From NCBI GenBank assembly GCA_902825845.1, contig CADECM010000006.1, positions 50,191 to 114,190 on the forward strand: DNA of 64,000 nucleotides. The letters run 5' to 3'. This document shows, piece after piece, positions 19,145 through 28,393 of the stretch; position 1 is the stretch's first letter, and every line of letters starts with the position of its first letter. Under the pieces are notes generated by a model that searched no databases, was not told the DNA's origin, and saw nothing but the letters and a program-made list of their open reading frames with translations. Source of the DNA: an uncultured beta proteobacterium. GTDB taxonomy: Bacteria > Pseudomonadota > Gammaproteobacteria > Burkholderiales > SG8-41. The position numbers and the translations under genes were made by a program.

Positions 19145-19660
19145 GCTGAGTTAAAACGACAGGCTACCAGAAAATGCGCCGTCCACGGCCACATCGGTGC
19201 GCGACACGCCCCTGTGGACGACGCTGTAAAAGCGCGGCAGCGCGCAAGCGACAAGGCGGTGCTCATCATGGCAGAGCAAGGCACACGCACGCTGATGACC
19301 GGCGGCGACATCGGCCCGATCCATGCCCCCACCGAGGAATTTGCCGCCTTGATCGCGCCGCTGCTGCAGCACGCGGCCCATTCGCCTCGGTCAATGCGGG
19401 CGCACCAATACGCTGCGCGTACAGGAACAGCAATGTTCCCTGGAATCCGGCGGACGGCACAGCCGTCTGCATCCGGATATGTCGGGGGTGCGGGAGCGAT
19501 GCCGACGAAGCACGCAACCGTATGCGGTGGCGCCGGACAATCCGAAGTTTGAGGAGATCCTGTAACTCACCGAGTGGGCGTCCGATCAGCATCCGCACCG
19601 CTTTCGCGTCGGCGGCAATGCGGTGGTGGTCGACGTCGAACGGTCGTAAGCGCGTGCTAA
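19145..19660 (+). pseudogene. Possible decayed coding region of unknown family
   Basis: Between the Bug start at 19125 and the amidohydrolase stop at 19728 there is no intact gene. Plus-strand pieces look protein-like but sit in different frames: K-A-V-L-I-M-A-E-Q-G-T-R-T-L near 19250-19375, and A-P-D-N-P-K-F-E-E-I-L, a TAA at 19564-19566, then L-T-E-W-A-S-D-Q-H-P-H-R-F near 19530-19650. This pattern of frame changes and an internal TAA suggests a gene remnant. The original family is not recognised. Confidence 0.3.
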
Positions 19661-19701
19661 GTCAAGCGCTAACGCCATCACGACCCGCGCGCGTCAGGAT
19701 T

Positions 19702-19735
19702 ATGTAACTATTTGTTTTTATTGATCTTTATATGA
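19702..19735 (+). repeat. AT-rich dispersed element, copy 6
   Basis: Reads TAACTATTTGTTTTTATTGA from 19705, then TCTTTATATG. Its far end contains the stop codon (minus-strand TAA at 19728-19730) of the amidohydrolase gene. Confidence 0.85.
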
Positions 19736-20549
19736 AATAGAGTCGTAGTGCCGTTTCGCCGCCGATGATGCGCCGCGCGCTGTCGTCCGGCACGCAGCGC
19801 TTGAAGGCTTCGAGGGTGTCGCCGTAGCGCACCGTCGTTTCGAACGCGGCGAACGGCCAGTCGCTGCCCCACAGCAGGCGCTCCGGCCCGCAGTGCTTCA
19901 CCAGTTCGCGCGCGCACGCTTCGGCGATTTCGGGCGACTCCAGACGATACGCTGCTGAAAGTTTGACCCAGGTACGCCCGCGTTGCACCGAACGCATGAT
20001 CACCTCTTGGCCGCTGCACGCCGCGCCTTTGCCGCGCTGCGGATGGCCGAAGTGATCGACCACGATTTTCACGCCGGCGGCTTCCAGCGCCGCGAGCGGC
20101 GCTTCCAGCAAATCGCCCGACTGGTTGATGTGCACATGCCAGTCGAGGTCGCGCACGCGGCGCAGAAATTTGCGGTACTCCGGCGCGGTGATGTCGGGCA
20201 GATTTTTCACGTTGCGCCACTGCAGGCGCACACCCACCACGCCATCGTCTCGCATCATGCGCATGATGTAGGGATCGATGGTCGGTTTGACGATCGCCGT
20301 GGTGCGCAGGCGCTGCCGGTGCTTCACCGTGGACGCGATCATGTAGTCGTTATAGTCGTCATACAGGCTCGCCGCCGCCATCACGGCATAACGCACGCCG
20401 TGCTGGTCGAGCGTGGCAATGTATTGTTCGATGGTGGCGTCGTGCGGCGGGTGATGCCACGCGGTCGCGCTGAGCGGCATGTCGGTGGTGTAGACGTGGG
20501 CGTGGCAATCCACCAGCGGCGCATCGGTTGAATCGGGATGGGTTGGCAT
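19728..20549 (-). CDS. Amidohydrolase, 2-pyrone-4,6-dicarboxylate hydrolase-like
   Basis: A 273-residue TIM-barrel amidohydrolase. V-D-C-H-A-H-V-Y is the first metal/active-site motif, V-D-H-F-G-H-P lies in the middle and L-L-W-G-S-D-W-P-F near the end carries the catalytic Asp, as in LigI-type lactonases and related ring-opening hydrolases. The ATG at 20549 lies just after the stop of the upstream Bug gene; an upstream ATG at 20582 would overlap it. The stop codon lies in an AT-rich repeat. Probable role: hydrolysis of an aromatic-cleavage lactone. Confidence 0.85.
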   Translation of the reverse strand: MPTHPDSTDAPLVDCHAHVYTTDMPLSATAWHHPPHDATIEQYIATLDQHGVRYAVMAAASLYDDYNDYMIASTVKHRQRLRTTAIVKPTIDPYIMRMMRDDGVVGVRLQWRNVKNLPDITAPEYRKFLRRVRDLDWHVHINQSGDLLEAPLAALEAAGVKIVVDHFGHPQRGKGAACSGQEVIMRSVQRGRTWVKLSAAYRLESPEIAEACARELVKHCGPERLLWGSDWPFAAFETTVRYGDTLEAFKRCVPDDSARRIIGGETALRLYFI

Positions 20550-20562
20550 GGGCTGTTGCGCG

Positions 20563-21525
20563 TTATTGTGTCGTTGCTGCAATCGGCTCCACCACGGGCC
20601 GCCATTTGGTCAATTCACTGCGCACGAACGCGCCCAGATCGGCGGGCGAGCCGCCAATGGGTCTTGCGCCCATGTCGCGCAACCGGTTTGTCCCGTCCCG
20701 ACTGGCAAGCCATGCGTTGGACAGCGTGTTGATCTGGGTAACTGCTGTCCGCGGCATACCGGCCGGCCCCACGATACCGAACCACCCCGCCGCCTGATAG
20801 CCCGGCACACCAGCTTCAATCACCGTCGGCACATCGGGCAATGGTGCGAAGCGCGTCGCGGTGGTGATGGCAAGCGCGCGCACCTTGCCGCCATTCAGAT
20901 GCGGGATATAAGTCGAAGCAAGATCCATGGCGACATTCACCGCGCCACCCAGAAAATCCGTCAGCGCCGGCGCCGAACCCTTGTACGGCACATGGGTCAG
21001 CCGGATACCGGTGCTGCGCTGGATCAGTTCGGCGGTCAGGTGTGCCATCGACCCATTGCCGGGGGACGAATAGGAGACTTTGCCAGGATTGGCGCGCGCG
21101 TAGACGATCATTTCCTGCAGCGATTTCAGCGGCAGAGTCTGGTTTGCCACCACGATCAGCGGCATGTCGGCAAACAGACTCACCGGGGCAAAGTCGCGCA
21201 GCGGATCGTATGGCGTGGACTTGTACATCAGACGATTCAACGCCAGCGGACCGGTGGTGGCGAACATGATGGTGTAGCCATCAGCGGGCGCCTTGGCCAC
21301 CAGCGCGGCGCCGATATTGCCGTTGGCACCGGGCCGGTTGTCGACGACAAATTGCTGCTTCAATGCCTCCGAGTAGCGCATCGCCATCACGCGCCCCAGC
21401 ACATCCGCAGGCCCGCCGGCAGGAAACGGCACCACCACCCGCACCGGACGCGCCGGCCAGGATTGCGCCACTGCCTGCGTGGCGGCCAGGATGCCCAGGC
21501 ATGCCAGCAAAGCCTTGCGGTGCAT
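20563..21525 (-). CDS. Bug/TctC family substrate-binding protein
   Basis: A 320-residue periplasmic protein starting M-H-R-K-A-L-L-A-C-L-G with a cleavage site at A-V-A-Q. It contains R-P-V-R-V-V-V-P-F-P-A-G-G, D-N-R-P-G-A-N-G-N-I-G, A-D-G-Y-T and H-V-P-Y-K-G-S. The frame remains open upstream to 21885 over a neighbouring gene, so the family-type signal peptide defines the start. It sits between two amidohydrolase genes on the minus strand with gaps under 20 bases, suggesting one transcript. Confidence 0.92.
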   Translation of the reverse strand: MHRKALLACLGILAATQAVAQSWPARPVRVVVPFPAGGPADVLGRVMAMRYSEALKQQFVVDNRPGANGNIGAALVAKAPADGYTIMFATTGPLALNRLMYKSTPYDPLRDFAPVSLFADMPLIVVANQTLPLKSLQEMIVYARANPGKVSYSSPGNGSMAHLTAELIQRSTGIRLTHVPYKGSAPALTDFLGGAVNVAMDLASTYIPHLNGGKVRALAITTATRFAPLPDVPTVIEAGVPGYQAAGWFGIVGPAGMPRTAVTQINTLSNAWLASRDGTNRLRDMGARPIGGSPADLGAFVRSELTKWRPVVEPIAATTQ

Positions 21526-21542
21526 GCGCGCGGCCAGGTGCC

Positions 21543-22607
21543 CTACGGCTGGATGCCCAGCAGCTTCGCCGCGGTGCCGCCAAGCATGGCAATACGTTCC
21601 TCGTCGGTAAAGCCAGGCGTCTCCATGATGTGCGTCACCGGGTCTTCGTGCCACGGAATCGGATGATCGGTACCGATCACCAACTGGCTGACGCCAACCA
21701 TCGCCGCCAGATGGCGCAGCATTTCCGGCGTGAATACCAGTGTGTCGTAATACATGGTCTTCAGGTATTCGGTCGGCTTCTTCTTGAGCTTGATTTCGGG
21801 CGTGCAATGCCACGGCGCCACACGGCACGGATGATCCGAACGCGGCGCATACGAGGGCAGAAAGCCGCCGCCATGCGCGGAACACAGTTTCAGGTTGGGA
21901 AACTTGTCCAGCGTGCCCTCGAAGATCAGCTTGGATAGACAGATGGTGGTGTCGAGCGGATTGCCAATGGTGTTGGCAAGCCAGCCGTTACCCTTGAAAC
22001 GCTTGGCCAGTTCCGGCGTGCTCTGCGGATGGATGAAGATCAGCACGCCCAGCGCTTCGGCCTTGGCCCAGAACGGATGAAACTTCGCGTCCGAGAATTC
22101 TTCGCCGGCACAGCTTGCCCCCACCGCCGCGCCACGCAGACCAAGCTTTTTCACGCCGTGCTCCAGTTGCTCGGCGGCGAGCTTCGGGTCCTGCAGCGTG
22201 ACCGAGGCAAAAGCGACGAAACGATCCGGATAGGTCGCGCACATCTCGGCAAGCTTCTCGTTCTGGATGCGGCAGATTTCCGCCGCCAGATCGCGCTTTT
22301 CGCGATACCAGCTCGGATTGATGCTCAGTGCCTCGATATCGACACCCTGCTTGTCCATCGCGGCGATGCGCTTGGGGCCCACCTCATCCATGTCGGGAAA
22401 TTGCTGGGCCGTCACCGTTTCCCCGGTCAGTGCCAGCGCCTCCGGCACCACGCAGTGTGCGTGCACGTCGATGGTCTTGATGCGTTTGCCGCCGATGGAC
22501 ACGTGGCGCCGTTGCCCGCCGGCGGCGGTCTGCATGCCGTCGGTCATTTCACAACCGGTAAAAATCACCGGAGATGTTTTTCGGCCCGCCTGGTTGCGCT
22601 CTTGCAT
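21543..22607 (-). CDS. Amidohydrolase family protein (ACMSD-like decarboxylase/hydrolase)
   Basis: A 354-residue TIM-barrel metal enzyme of the aminocarboxymuconate-semialdehyde decarboxylase group. Metal-site motifs: D-V-H-A-H-C (near residue 47), F-I-H-P-Q, C-S-A-H-G-G-G, and G-T-D-H-P. A CAGGAGA site lies eight bases before the ATG at 22607, supporting a start with about 40 residues ahead of the barrel. Reactions in this group include decarboxylation of carboxylated semialdehydes, so it fits an aromatic meta-cleavage route. Transcribed toward the Bug and PDC hydrolase-like genes. Confidence 0.88.
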   Translation of the reverse strand: MQERNQAGRKTSPVIFTGCEMTDGMQTAAGGQRRHVSIGGKRIKTIDVHAHCVVPEALALTGETVTAQQFPDMDEVGPKRIAAMDKQGVDIEALSINPSWYREKRDLAAEICRIQNEKLAEMCATYPDRFVAFASVTLQDPKLAAEQLEHGVKKLGLRGAAVGASCAGEEFSDAKFHPFWAKAEALGVLIFIHPQSTPELAKRFKGNGWLANTIGNPLDTTICLSKLIFEGTLDKFPNLKLCSAHGGGFLPSYAPRSDHPCRVAPWHCTPEIKLKKKPTEYLKTMYYDTLVFTPEMLRHLAAMVGVSQLVIGTDHPIPWHEDPVTHIMETPGFTDEERIAMLGGTAAKLLGIQP

Positions 22608-22706
22608 GAGACTATCTCCTGAGTTGATGGCTGCTGCCGGATTCCGCCGGGAGGAAGCGCAAGGTTATCAGAAATTCGGCACGCACAAAGGTGAGGGTCA
22701 GGGCGC

Positions 22707-22732
22707 GGTTGCGGCATGGCCATGCCGCAACC
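22707..22732. repeat. Perfect 26-base palindrome between two catabolic genes
   Basis: GGTTGCGGCATGG is followed immediately by its exact reverse complement. The symmetry continues imperfectly outward (CAGGGCGC against CAGTTCTG). It lies between the end of the enolase-superfamily gene (22755) and the start of the amidohydrolase (22607). There is no T-run, so a classical terminator is unlikely on either strand; a regulator operator or an mRNA-processing hairpin is possible. Confidence 0.75.
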
Positions 22733-22754
22733 CAGTTCTGACCACGGTCGAACG

Positions 22755-23846
22755 TCAGTCGACCCTGTAGCGCGCGACGATTTGCGGATCGGGATCGCGT
22801 CCCAGGCCCGGCGCGGTGGGCACCGTCAGGCGTCCGCCGCGCACGGCAATCGCATCGCCCAGCGGGCTTGCGCCCAGGTCCACAAACGAATACTCGATCA
22901 TCGTCTCGTGTTCGAAGGCCGCCGCCATATGCAGGGTGGCCAGCAATCCCGGTCCGAAGTACGGCGAGTGCGGCACCAGTTTCACGCCGCATTCCGCGGC
23001 GAGACGCGCGATGCGCATCAGTTCGCTGATGCCGCCGATCTTTGTCACGCTGGGCTGCGCATAGTCGACCGCGCCGGCGGCAAACATCGCGCGAAAATCG
23101 GTTGCGCTCATCGCGTTTTCGCCTGCGGCGACCGCTATGCCGCCCTCGCGCCGCACGCGCGCCAATGCGGCGAAATCTTCCGGCGGATACACCGGTTCCT
23201 CAAACCACAGTAGATCGTACGGGCGCACGGTCTTCGCCGCTGCCAGCGCTTCGTCCACCGTCCACGGACAATTGGTATCCATCATGATCGGAACGCCGGC
23301 ACCAACGGCCTCGCGCGCGGCCCGCACCTCGGCCGCGCTGATCTCATGCAGTTTGATCGCGGTGTAGCCGCGTGTAATGGCGGCCGTCGCGTTGCGCGCC
23401 ACCAGCGCCGCATCGCCATAGCGCACCAGACTCGCGTACGTGGGCAACTGCGTGCGGCGCGCGCCGCCGAGCAATGCCGACACCGGCTTGCCGGCCTTCT
23501 TGCCCGCGATATCCCACAGCGCGATGTCCAGCCCTGACAGCGCATACACCACCGGCCCGGTGCGGCCAACGATGTGCAGCTTGCGTTGCAGATCGTCCAT
23601 CAGGCCCGCGATGTCGTCTTCGTTGCGGCCGAGCGCCATCGGCGCCACCAGCTTTTCCAGGGCGACGCGCGTCACCGGCCACACCGCGTAACCGAACGCT
23701 TCGCCCCAACCCACAATGCCGTCTTCGGTTTCCACTCTGACCAGCAGCATCGCCATCTGCCTCGGACGCCCCGCAAACTGGGACTTGGGGCCGCCGACTT
23801 CAAACGGCAGGTCGAGCGCAATCGGTGTGATGGCGCGTATGGTCAT
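22755..23846 (-). CDS. Mandelate racemase/muconate lactonizing enzyme family protein
   Basis: A 363-residue enolase-superfamily enzyme. The three Mg ligands are apparent in M-M-D-T-N, W-F-E-E-P and A-G-E-N-A, and the barrel acid/base region includes A-I-K-L-H and P-H-S-P-Y-F-G-P-G. Such enzymes abstract the alpha proton of a carboxylate for racemisation, dehydration or cycloisomerisation. Its start ATG overlaps the stop of the upstream Bug gene by four bases, a coupling that suggests the Bug protein binds its substrate class. Confidence 0.92.
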   Translation of the reverse strand: MTIRAITPIALDLPFEVGGPKSQFAGRPRQMAMLLVRVETEDGIVGWGEAFGYAVWPVTRVALEKLVAPMALGRNEDDIAGLMDDLQRKLHIVGRTGPVVYALSGLDIALWDIAGKKAGKPVSALLGGARRTQLPTYASLVRYGDAALVARNATAAITRGYTAIKLHEISAAEVRAAREAVGAGVPIMMDTNCPWTVDEALAAAKTVRPYDLLWFEEPVYPPEDFAALARVRREGGIAVAAGENAMSATDFRAMFAAGAVDYAQPSVTKIGGISELMRIARLAAECGVKLVPHSPYFGPGLLATLHMAAAFEHETMIEYSFVDLGASPLGDAIAVRGGRLTVPTAPGLGRDPDPQIVARYRVD

Positions 23847-24844
23847 GGGTTGTTATCCACTCTGGCGCCGGAGTCCCTGACCGCCTTGGCCCACTTGACC
23901 ATTTCGGTGCGTATCCACACGGCAAATTGTTCGGGGGTGTTGGTGGCGAGCTCGGCGCCGAAGTCGACCAGCCTGTCCTGCTGTTCACGCGTATTCATGG
24001 CGCGCATGACGCGCGTGTTCACGCGTTGCACAAAATCCCCCGGCAATCCCGCCGGCCCGACCAGGCCGTTGATGGTGGCCGCCTCCACCATGGGAAAGCC
24101 CGCTTCGGTGAAGGTCATCACCTCGGGCATGGCGCGCGAACGTTTGGCGCCGGTGTGTGCCAGAGCGCGCAGCCGGCCGGCTGCGACATGCGGCTTGCCC
24201 GTGCCCTGCACCATGAACAACATGGTGATCTGCCCGCCGACCACGTCGCCGATGGCCTGCCCGCCACCCTTGTACGGTACGTGCATGATGTCGATGCCGG
24301 CGGCGCTGCGCAACTGTTCGCCCGCCAGATGCACCGCGGAGCCGTTGCCGGCCGAGCCGAATACCAGCTTGCCCGGTTGCGTTTTCGCCAGCGCCACCAA
24401 TTCCTTCACCGACTTGGCCGGCACCGCCGGGTGCACCACCAGCATCAGCGGCGCAATCGCGATCAATCCGATCGGCGTGAAATCCCTGGGCGTCTCATAC
24501 GGCACTCTGTTGAGCAGGGCGGGATTGATCAAAAACGCGGCATCGATCATGCCGATGGTCTGACCGTCAGGCGTGGCACGCGCCATCAACTGCGTGCCAA
24601 TGGTGCTGTTGCCGCCGGCACGATTGTCGATCACCACCTGCTGACCAAATTCCTTCGCAATATGCGGGCCGACGATGCGCGACAGGATATCGGTAAGCCC
24701 GCCCGGCACATAGGGCACGACGAGGCGTATCGGGCGGGTGATTAGGGTCTGTTGCGCCTGCGCCAGCGGAGCGCAGAGCGCGGTGGCGGCGAGCAACGGC
24801 GTCAATAGTACACATCGTGGCAAGCGTATTCGGAATAACGGCAT
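23843..24844 (-). CDS. Bug/TctC family substrate-binding protein
   Basis: A 333-residue periplasmic protein. Start M-P-L-F-R-I-R-L-P-R gives a basic n-region, a Leu/Ala-rich core and cleavage at A-Q-A-Q. It carries R-P-I-R-L-V-V-P-Y-V-P-G-G, D-N-R-A-G-G-N-S-T-I-G and H-V-P-Y-K-G-G-G. An upstream Met at 24901 lacks a signal-like context. It overlaps the enolase-superfamily gene by four bases (ATGA). Divergent from the TauD/TfdA gene; the shared promoter region is 24845-25003. Confidence 0.92.
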   Translation of the reverse strand: MPLFRIRLPRCVLLTPLLAATALCAPLAQAQQTLITRPIRLVVPYVPGGLTDILSRIVGPHIAKEFGQQVVIDNRAGGNSTIGTQLMARATPDGQTIGMIDAAFLINPALLNRVPYETPRDFTPIGLIAIAPLMLVVHPAVPAKSVKELVALAKTQPGKLVFGSAGNGSAVHLAGEQLRSAAGIDIMHVPYKGGGQAIGDVVGGQITMLFMVQGTGKPHVAAGRLRALAHTGAKRSRAMPEVMTFTEAGFPMVEAATINGLVGPAGLPGDFVQRVNTRVMRAMNTREQQDRLVDFGAELATNTPEQFAVWIRTEMVKWAKAVRDSGARVDNNP

Positions 24845-25003
24845 TGGATGGGGCTTCTGACAGAGAAATTGGAGGGCAAAGGCGGTGGACGGTAGCGCCA
24901 CGGACCGGCGGGTGTCAAGGCGCGCTCATCCCGCGCGGCATGGCATGCAAGTGTCGCGCACTGGTGATACGATGCCATCAGGCCTGTCCACGGGAGAACA
25001 AAC

Positions 25004-25843
25004 ATGCTCGAGATTCAGCGTAATACGCCGCAGGTCGGTGCGATTGCCGAAGGTGTCGATGTGCGCAACATGGATGAAGAGACGTTCGACCAACTCTACC
25101 GCGCCTGGCTCGACTGCAATGTGCTGGTGGTGCGCGGGCAGAATCTGCAACTGCACGAATTTCTCGCCTACAGCCGCCGCTTCGGCAAGATCGATCCGCA
25201 TCCGTCAAAGAGCACGCGCCACCCGGATTGTCCGGAGATCACGCTGCTGGGCGTCAACAAGTACAACCCCGACGGCACGCTCAACATGGACATCTACGCG
25301 CGCGGCGCCTCGGGCTGGCATACCGACGGCGCCTATGATCCGGTGCCGTTCAAGGCGACACAACTTTACGGCGTGGCGATTCCCAGCCGCGGCGGCGACA
25401 CGCTGTTCACCAGCATGTATGCGGCCTATGACGCATTGCCGGACCGTCTGAAACAAAAAATCGAAGGCCGCATCGGCGCCTATATCTACGGCGGTCGGCG
25501 CAAGCACGTTGCCCTGCTCAATCCGGAAGACCGCAGCAAGCCGCCCGCGATGCATCCGCTGGTGCGCACCCATGGCGAAACCGGACGCAAAGCGCTGTAT
25601 TTCGATCCCGGCAAGATCCTGCGCGTCGAAGGCCTGCCGGAAGATGAAAGCAATGCCATCATCGACGAGTTGACGAACTACATGGTTCAACCCGCCTCCG
25701 AGTACCACCACAAGTGGAAAAAGGGCGACATCGTGATCTGGGATAACCGCTGCTCGTACCACAAAGCTGCCGGCGACTATCCGCCGGAAGAAGACCGCAT
25801 TCACTGGCGCGTCTCGATCAAGGAGCCCGCGGCGGCACATTAG
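25004..25843 (+). CDS. TauD/TfdA family Fe(II)/2-oxoglutarate-dependent dioxygenase
   Basis: A 279-residue enzyme with the facial triad His-x-Asp in W-H-T-D-G-A-Y-D and the distal His in C-S-Y-H-K-A-A-G-D-Y, followed by H-W-R-V-S with the 2-oxoglutarate-binding Arg. Family members hydroxylate or desulfonate small acids (taurine, 2,4-D and others). Good GGAGAA site before the ATG. The substrate is not evident. The App1-like gene begins 12 bases after its stop, so the two may be co-transcribed. Confidence 0.92.
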   Translation: MLEIQRNTPQVGAIAEGVDVRNMDEETFDQLYRAWLDCNVLVVRGQNLQLHEFLAYSRRFGKIDPHPSKSTRHPDCPEITLLGVNKYNPDGTLNMDIYARGASGWHTDGAYDPVPFKATQLYGVAIPSRGGDTLFTSMYAAYDALPDRLKQKIEGRIGAYIYGGRRKHVALLNPEDRSKPPAMHPLVRTHGETGRKALYFDPGKILRVEGLPEDESNAIIDELTNYMVQPASEYHHKWKKGDIVIWDNRCSYHKAAGDYPPEEDRIHWRVSIKEPAAAH

Positions 25844-25855
25844 GTGAGAGCGCCG

Positions 25856-27232
25856 ATGCGGCGCATCATCCCGCCGCGGCTTGTGTTTGCGCTTGCGTTG
25901 ACGCTGGCCGCGTCAGCGGCATATTCCGCGGAGCCGCGCGCGTGCAAGGTTGCCGAATACGGCACTTCCGATGCGGCGCGGGTCGACAAGTTTGTCGCTG
26001 ATTTCACCCGTTTTACTAACGCCGGCAACCCGCTGGCGCCATCGTCCCCGGAAAAGCGCGCCGCGGTGCTGGACGAGCGCATTCGCCACCACGCACTCAG
26101 CCTCGCCGACAAGATCGCGGCCTTCCGGCTGCTCGCGCCGCGCGAGAGCGCAACCGATGAGCACAAAGAGTTGCGCATGGCGCGGCTGCTACTCTCGATC
26201 GCTCCCAAAGATCTGTCGCGTTTCAAACTCGCGCTCGAGTACGACGGCGACTACAAGGATGTCGAAGAATACCTGTTTCATGACATCGACAATGCAACCC
26301 ATCGCGAGCAGATCCTCGCGCATTTGCGCCGGGCGCCGTCTCACAACGGCATCAAGGTGCTGTCGGATGTGGACGACACGATGTATGCCAATCTGCTGGA
26401 TCGACGCTACCCGCGGAAGACCATGTATCCGGGCGTGCTGGCATTCTATGCGGCGCTGAAACACGAACCGGCCGGCACGCTGGCGACGCCGGTGACATTC
26501 CTGTCGGCGCGGCCCAATCCCATCGCCGGCAAGCTGGAAGAAGACAGCCTGCAAAAACTGATGATTTTGACCGGGGGAAAACTGTGTCCCAGCGCATTGT
26601 CGGGGCACGTCGGCAGTTCGGCCGCGGGCACCCTCCAGAGCCTGCTGCGCGACAAGCTCGACGATTCCCTGCACGATGCGATCCCCGACGACAAGGAACG
26701 CGAGATCGGCGAGGTCAAGTTCAAAAATTTCCTGAATTTTGCCGCAGTCTATCCGGATTACCGTTATGTTTTCGTCGGCGATTCAGGCCAGGCCGATGCG
26801 CTGACGGCGCGCCTGATGCTTGACGGCCCCGCGCGCTCAACGGCGCGAATGGTGACCACCTTCATTCACGACGTCAACAATTCAAGCCGGTCCTTCAACG
26901 CGTTGCGCGCGGCGGAGAAAGTGGACAGGACTTCGCCCGCCGGGCGCGGTGTGGTCGTTTTCAGAAATTACATCGATGCCGCGCTCATTGCCTACAGGCA
27001 CTCGAAGACGCTGGGCAACCTGATCACGGCCGACGAACTCGCGCGCATTACCCAAGAAGCCCTCACGGCATTCAAGGCAATACGATTCACCGCGGACGCA
27101 CCGGCCGTCAACAGGCTTCGTGCTGAATACCGGCAGGACGCCGAAGAGGCATTGCAGCTGCTGAGCGCGGACACCCGCGCACCATCGCCCGACGTCGCAA
27201 TAATCCGCGGCCTGCTGAATCAGGGACCGTAA
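25856..27232 (+). CDS. Exported App1-like (HAD-type) phosphatase domain protein
   Basis: A 458-residue protein with an N-terminal signal peptide (hydrophobic L-V-F-A-L-A-L-T-L-A-A, cleavage at A-Y-S-A). The middle holds D-V-D-D-T-M (about residue 175), L-S-A-R-P and G-D-S-G-Q-A-D, the motif set of the App1/DUF2183 phosphatidate-phosphatase catalytic domain in the HAD superfamily. A GTG at 25844 is possible, but the ATG at 25856 is nearer the normal position. Periplasmic phosphatase acting on a lipid or phosphoester is inferred. Confidence 0.8.
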   Translation: MRRIIPPRLVFALALTLAASAAYSAEPRACKVAEYGTSDAARVDKFVADFTRFTNAGNPLAPSSPEKRAAVLDERIRHHALSLADKIAAFRLLAPRESATDEHKELRMARLLLSIAPKDLSRFKLALEYDGDYKDVEEYLFHDIDNATHREQILAHLRRAPSHNGIKVLSDVDDTMYANLLDRRYPRKTMYPGVLAFYAALKHEPAGTLATPVTFLSARPNPIAGKLEEDSLQKLMILTGGKLCPSALSGHVGSSAAGTLQSLLRDKLDDSLHDAIPDDKEREIGEVKFKNFLNFAAVYPDYRYVFVGDSGQADALTARLMLDGPARSTARMVTTFIHDVNNSSRSFNALRAAEKVDRTSPAGRGVVVFRNYIDAALIAYRHSKTLGNLITADELARITQEALTAFKAIRFTADAPAVNRLRAEYRQDAEEALQLLSADTRAPSPDVAIIRGLLNQGP

Positions 27233-27269
27233 CGATCCCGCCCGCTCGCCGGCTGCCCGGCAGCGCCGA

Positions 27270-28088
27270 TCAGGAGCCGCGCACCGACGGCGGGTTGGTG
27301 ACCTCGAACAATTCGCCGCCGTAGTCCGCTTCGAGCGGCAGGCGCATCAAACGCTTGCCGTCGCCGGCCCGCTCCTGCTTGGGCACCACCGTCACCACGC
27401 GGCTGTCTCGCGCGGTCGCCATCGCCGGCGCCGACAGCGTATGGCGCGCAAGTTTCTCGAGATTCATCTGTGTCGGGAACACCAGCTTGTAGGTGCCCGC
27501 CCGCGTTCCCTCGATCGCATTCGCCGGGGTCACCCACACCGAATCCACCGCCTCTTCGCCGTCGTGCAGCGCGATCTGATCGGTCGGCGCAGCCGCGAGA
27601 AAAAAATGCGTGTCGAAGCGCTTGGGCACATGTTCAGGCGTGATCCAGTGCGCGAAATGCACCATGGTATCCGGCGCCAGCACCAGGTTCTCCGCCGCCA
27701 GGATGGCGCCGAACGTCCGTTCGCCGCGGCTCATCGCGGCACGATGCGCGGCCTCGATCTCACGCAGGCGGGCGGCACTGACCAGCGCCTGTTCGCCGCG
27801 CGTGCGCGCCAGCAGCACGCCGCATTCCTCGAAGGTCTCGCGTATGGCGGCCACACGCAGCGCGGCAGCAGCAGCATCGAGGCGCTCCCGCGGCGCAAAC
27901 ACCGCCGCATCCGCCGCCAGATCGTGATCCTCCGGGTCCACCCGCCCGCCCGGAAATACCAATGCGCCCGCGGCAAAATTGCTATCCTGATGACGCACGA
28001 TCATGAACACTTCCATGCCGTCGCCGCCATCGCGCAGCAACATCACGGTGGCCGCCAGCCGCGGCGTGGCTATCGTATCGTTTCCCAT
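27270..28088 (-). CDS. Nudix family hydrolase (NUDT19-like)
   Basis: A 272-residue Nudix protein. The Nudix box is split by an insertion: G-G-R-V-D-P-E-D, then R-E-T-F-E-E-C-G-V-L-L, as in NUDT19/CoA-diphosphatase-like members that carry a long insert. The N-terminus starts at M-G-N-D-T-I-A-T-P-R. The C-terminal part is a beta-rich extension. It hydrolyses a nucleoside-diphosphate-linked compound, possibly a CoA derivative. Convergent with the App1-like gene, with 37 bases between the stops. Confidence 0.87.
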   Translation of the reverse strand: MGNDTIATPRLAATVMLLRDGGDGMEVFMIVRHQDSNFAAGALVFPGGRVDPEDHDLAADAAVFAPRERLDAAAAALRVAAIRETFEECGVLLARTRGEQALVSAARLREIEAAHRAAMSRGERTFGAILAAENLVLAPDTMVHFAHWITPEHVPKRFDTHFFLAAAPTDQIALHDGEEAVDSVWVTPANAIEGTRAGTYKLVFPTQMNLEKLARHTLSAPAMATARDSRVVTVVPKQERAGDGKRLMRLPLEADYGGELFEVTNPPSVRGS

Positions 28089-28170
28089 GGCGTAAGCCGG
28101 TGCTCCCGGTACTGTTGATCAGGATGTCGAGTATAGCCCGGCGGCGGCGAGCCTCGGTCGTCATCCTTCA

Positions 28171-28296
28171 TCAATCGCACCAGTTCGTCCACGGACATCG
28201 CGCCGCCGAACTCCTCGCCGGCAACTGCACCAGCGTGGAATAGCGCGTGCGCGCGTCAGGCTGCGGCGGGCTGTCGTTTTCGAACAGGTCTTTCAT
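28171..28296 (-). pseudogene. Short possible gene remnant with a frameshift
   Basis: In the 305-base gap between the Nudix gene and the racemase-like gene a minus-strand ATG at 28296 opens M-K-D-L-F-E-N-D-S-P-P-Q-P-D. The reading is more protein-like if it shifts frame after Q-L-P-A, giving G-E-E-F-G-G-A-M-S-V-D-E-L-V. The first frame stops at 28171. It may be a frameshifted small gene or chance; no family is recognised. Confidence 0.25.
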
Positions 28297-28393
28297 TGCT
28301 GCCGCCCCACGCGGCCCTCGTACGTTTGATGGAAAGTGCAGACGTTCGAGGCAAGCCTGAGGTATCTGCTATCCTTCGCGCAAGGAGTACGGC

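Noticed and set aside
19564..19566. Possible second recoded stop in the 19.5 kb region
   Set aside because: The codon is TAA, not TGA or TAG, and the neighbouring segments change frame, so decay is the simpler explanation.
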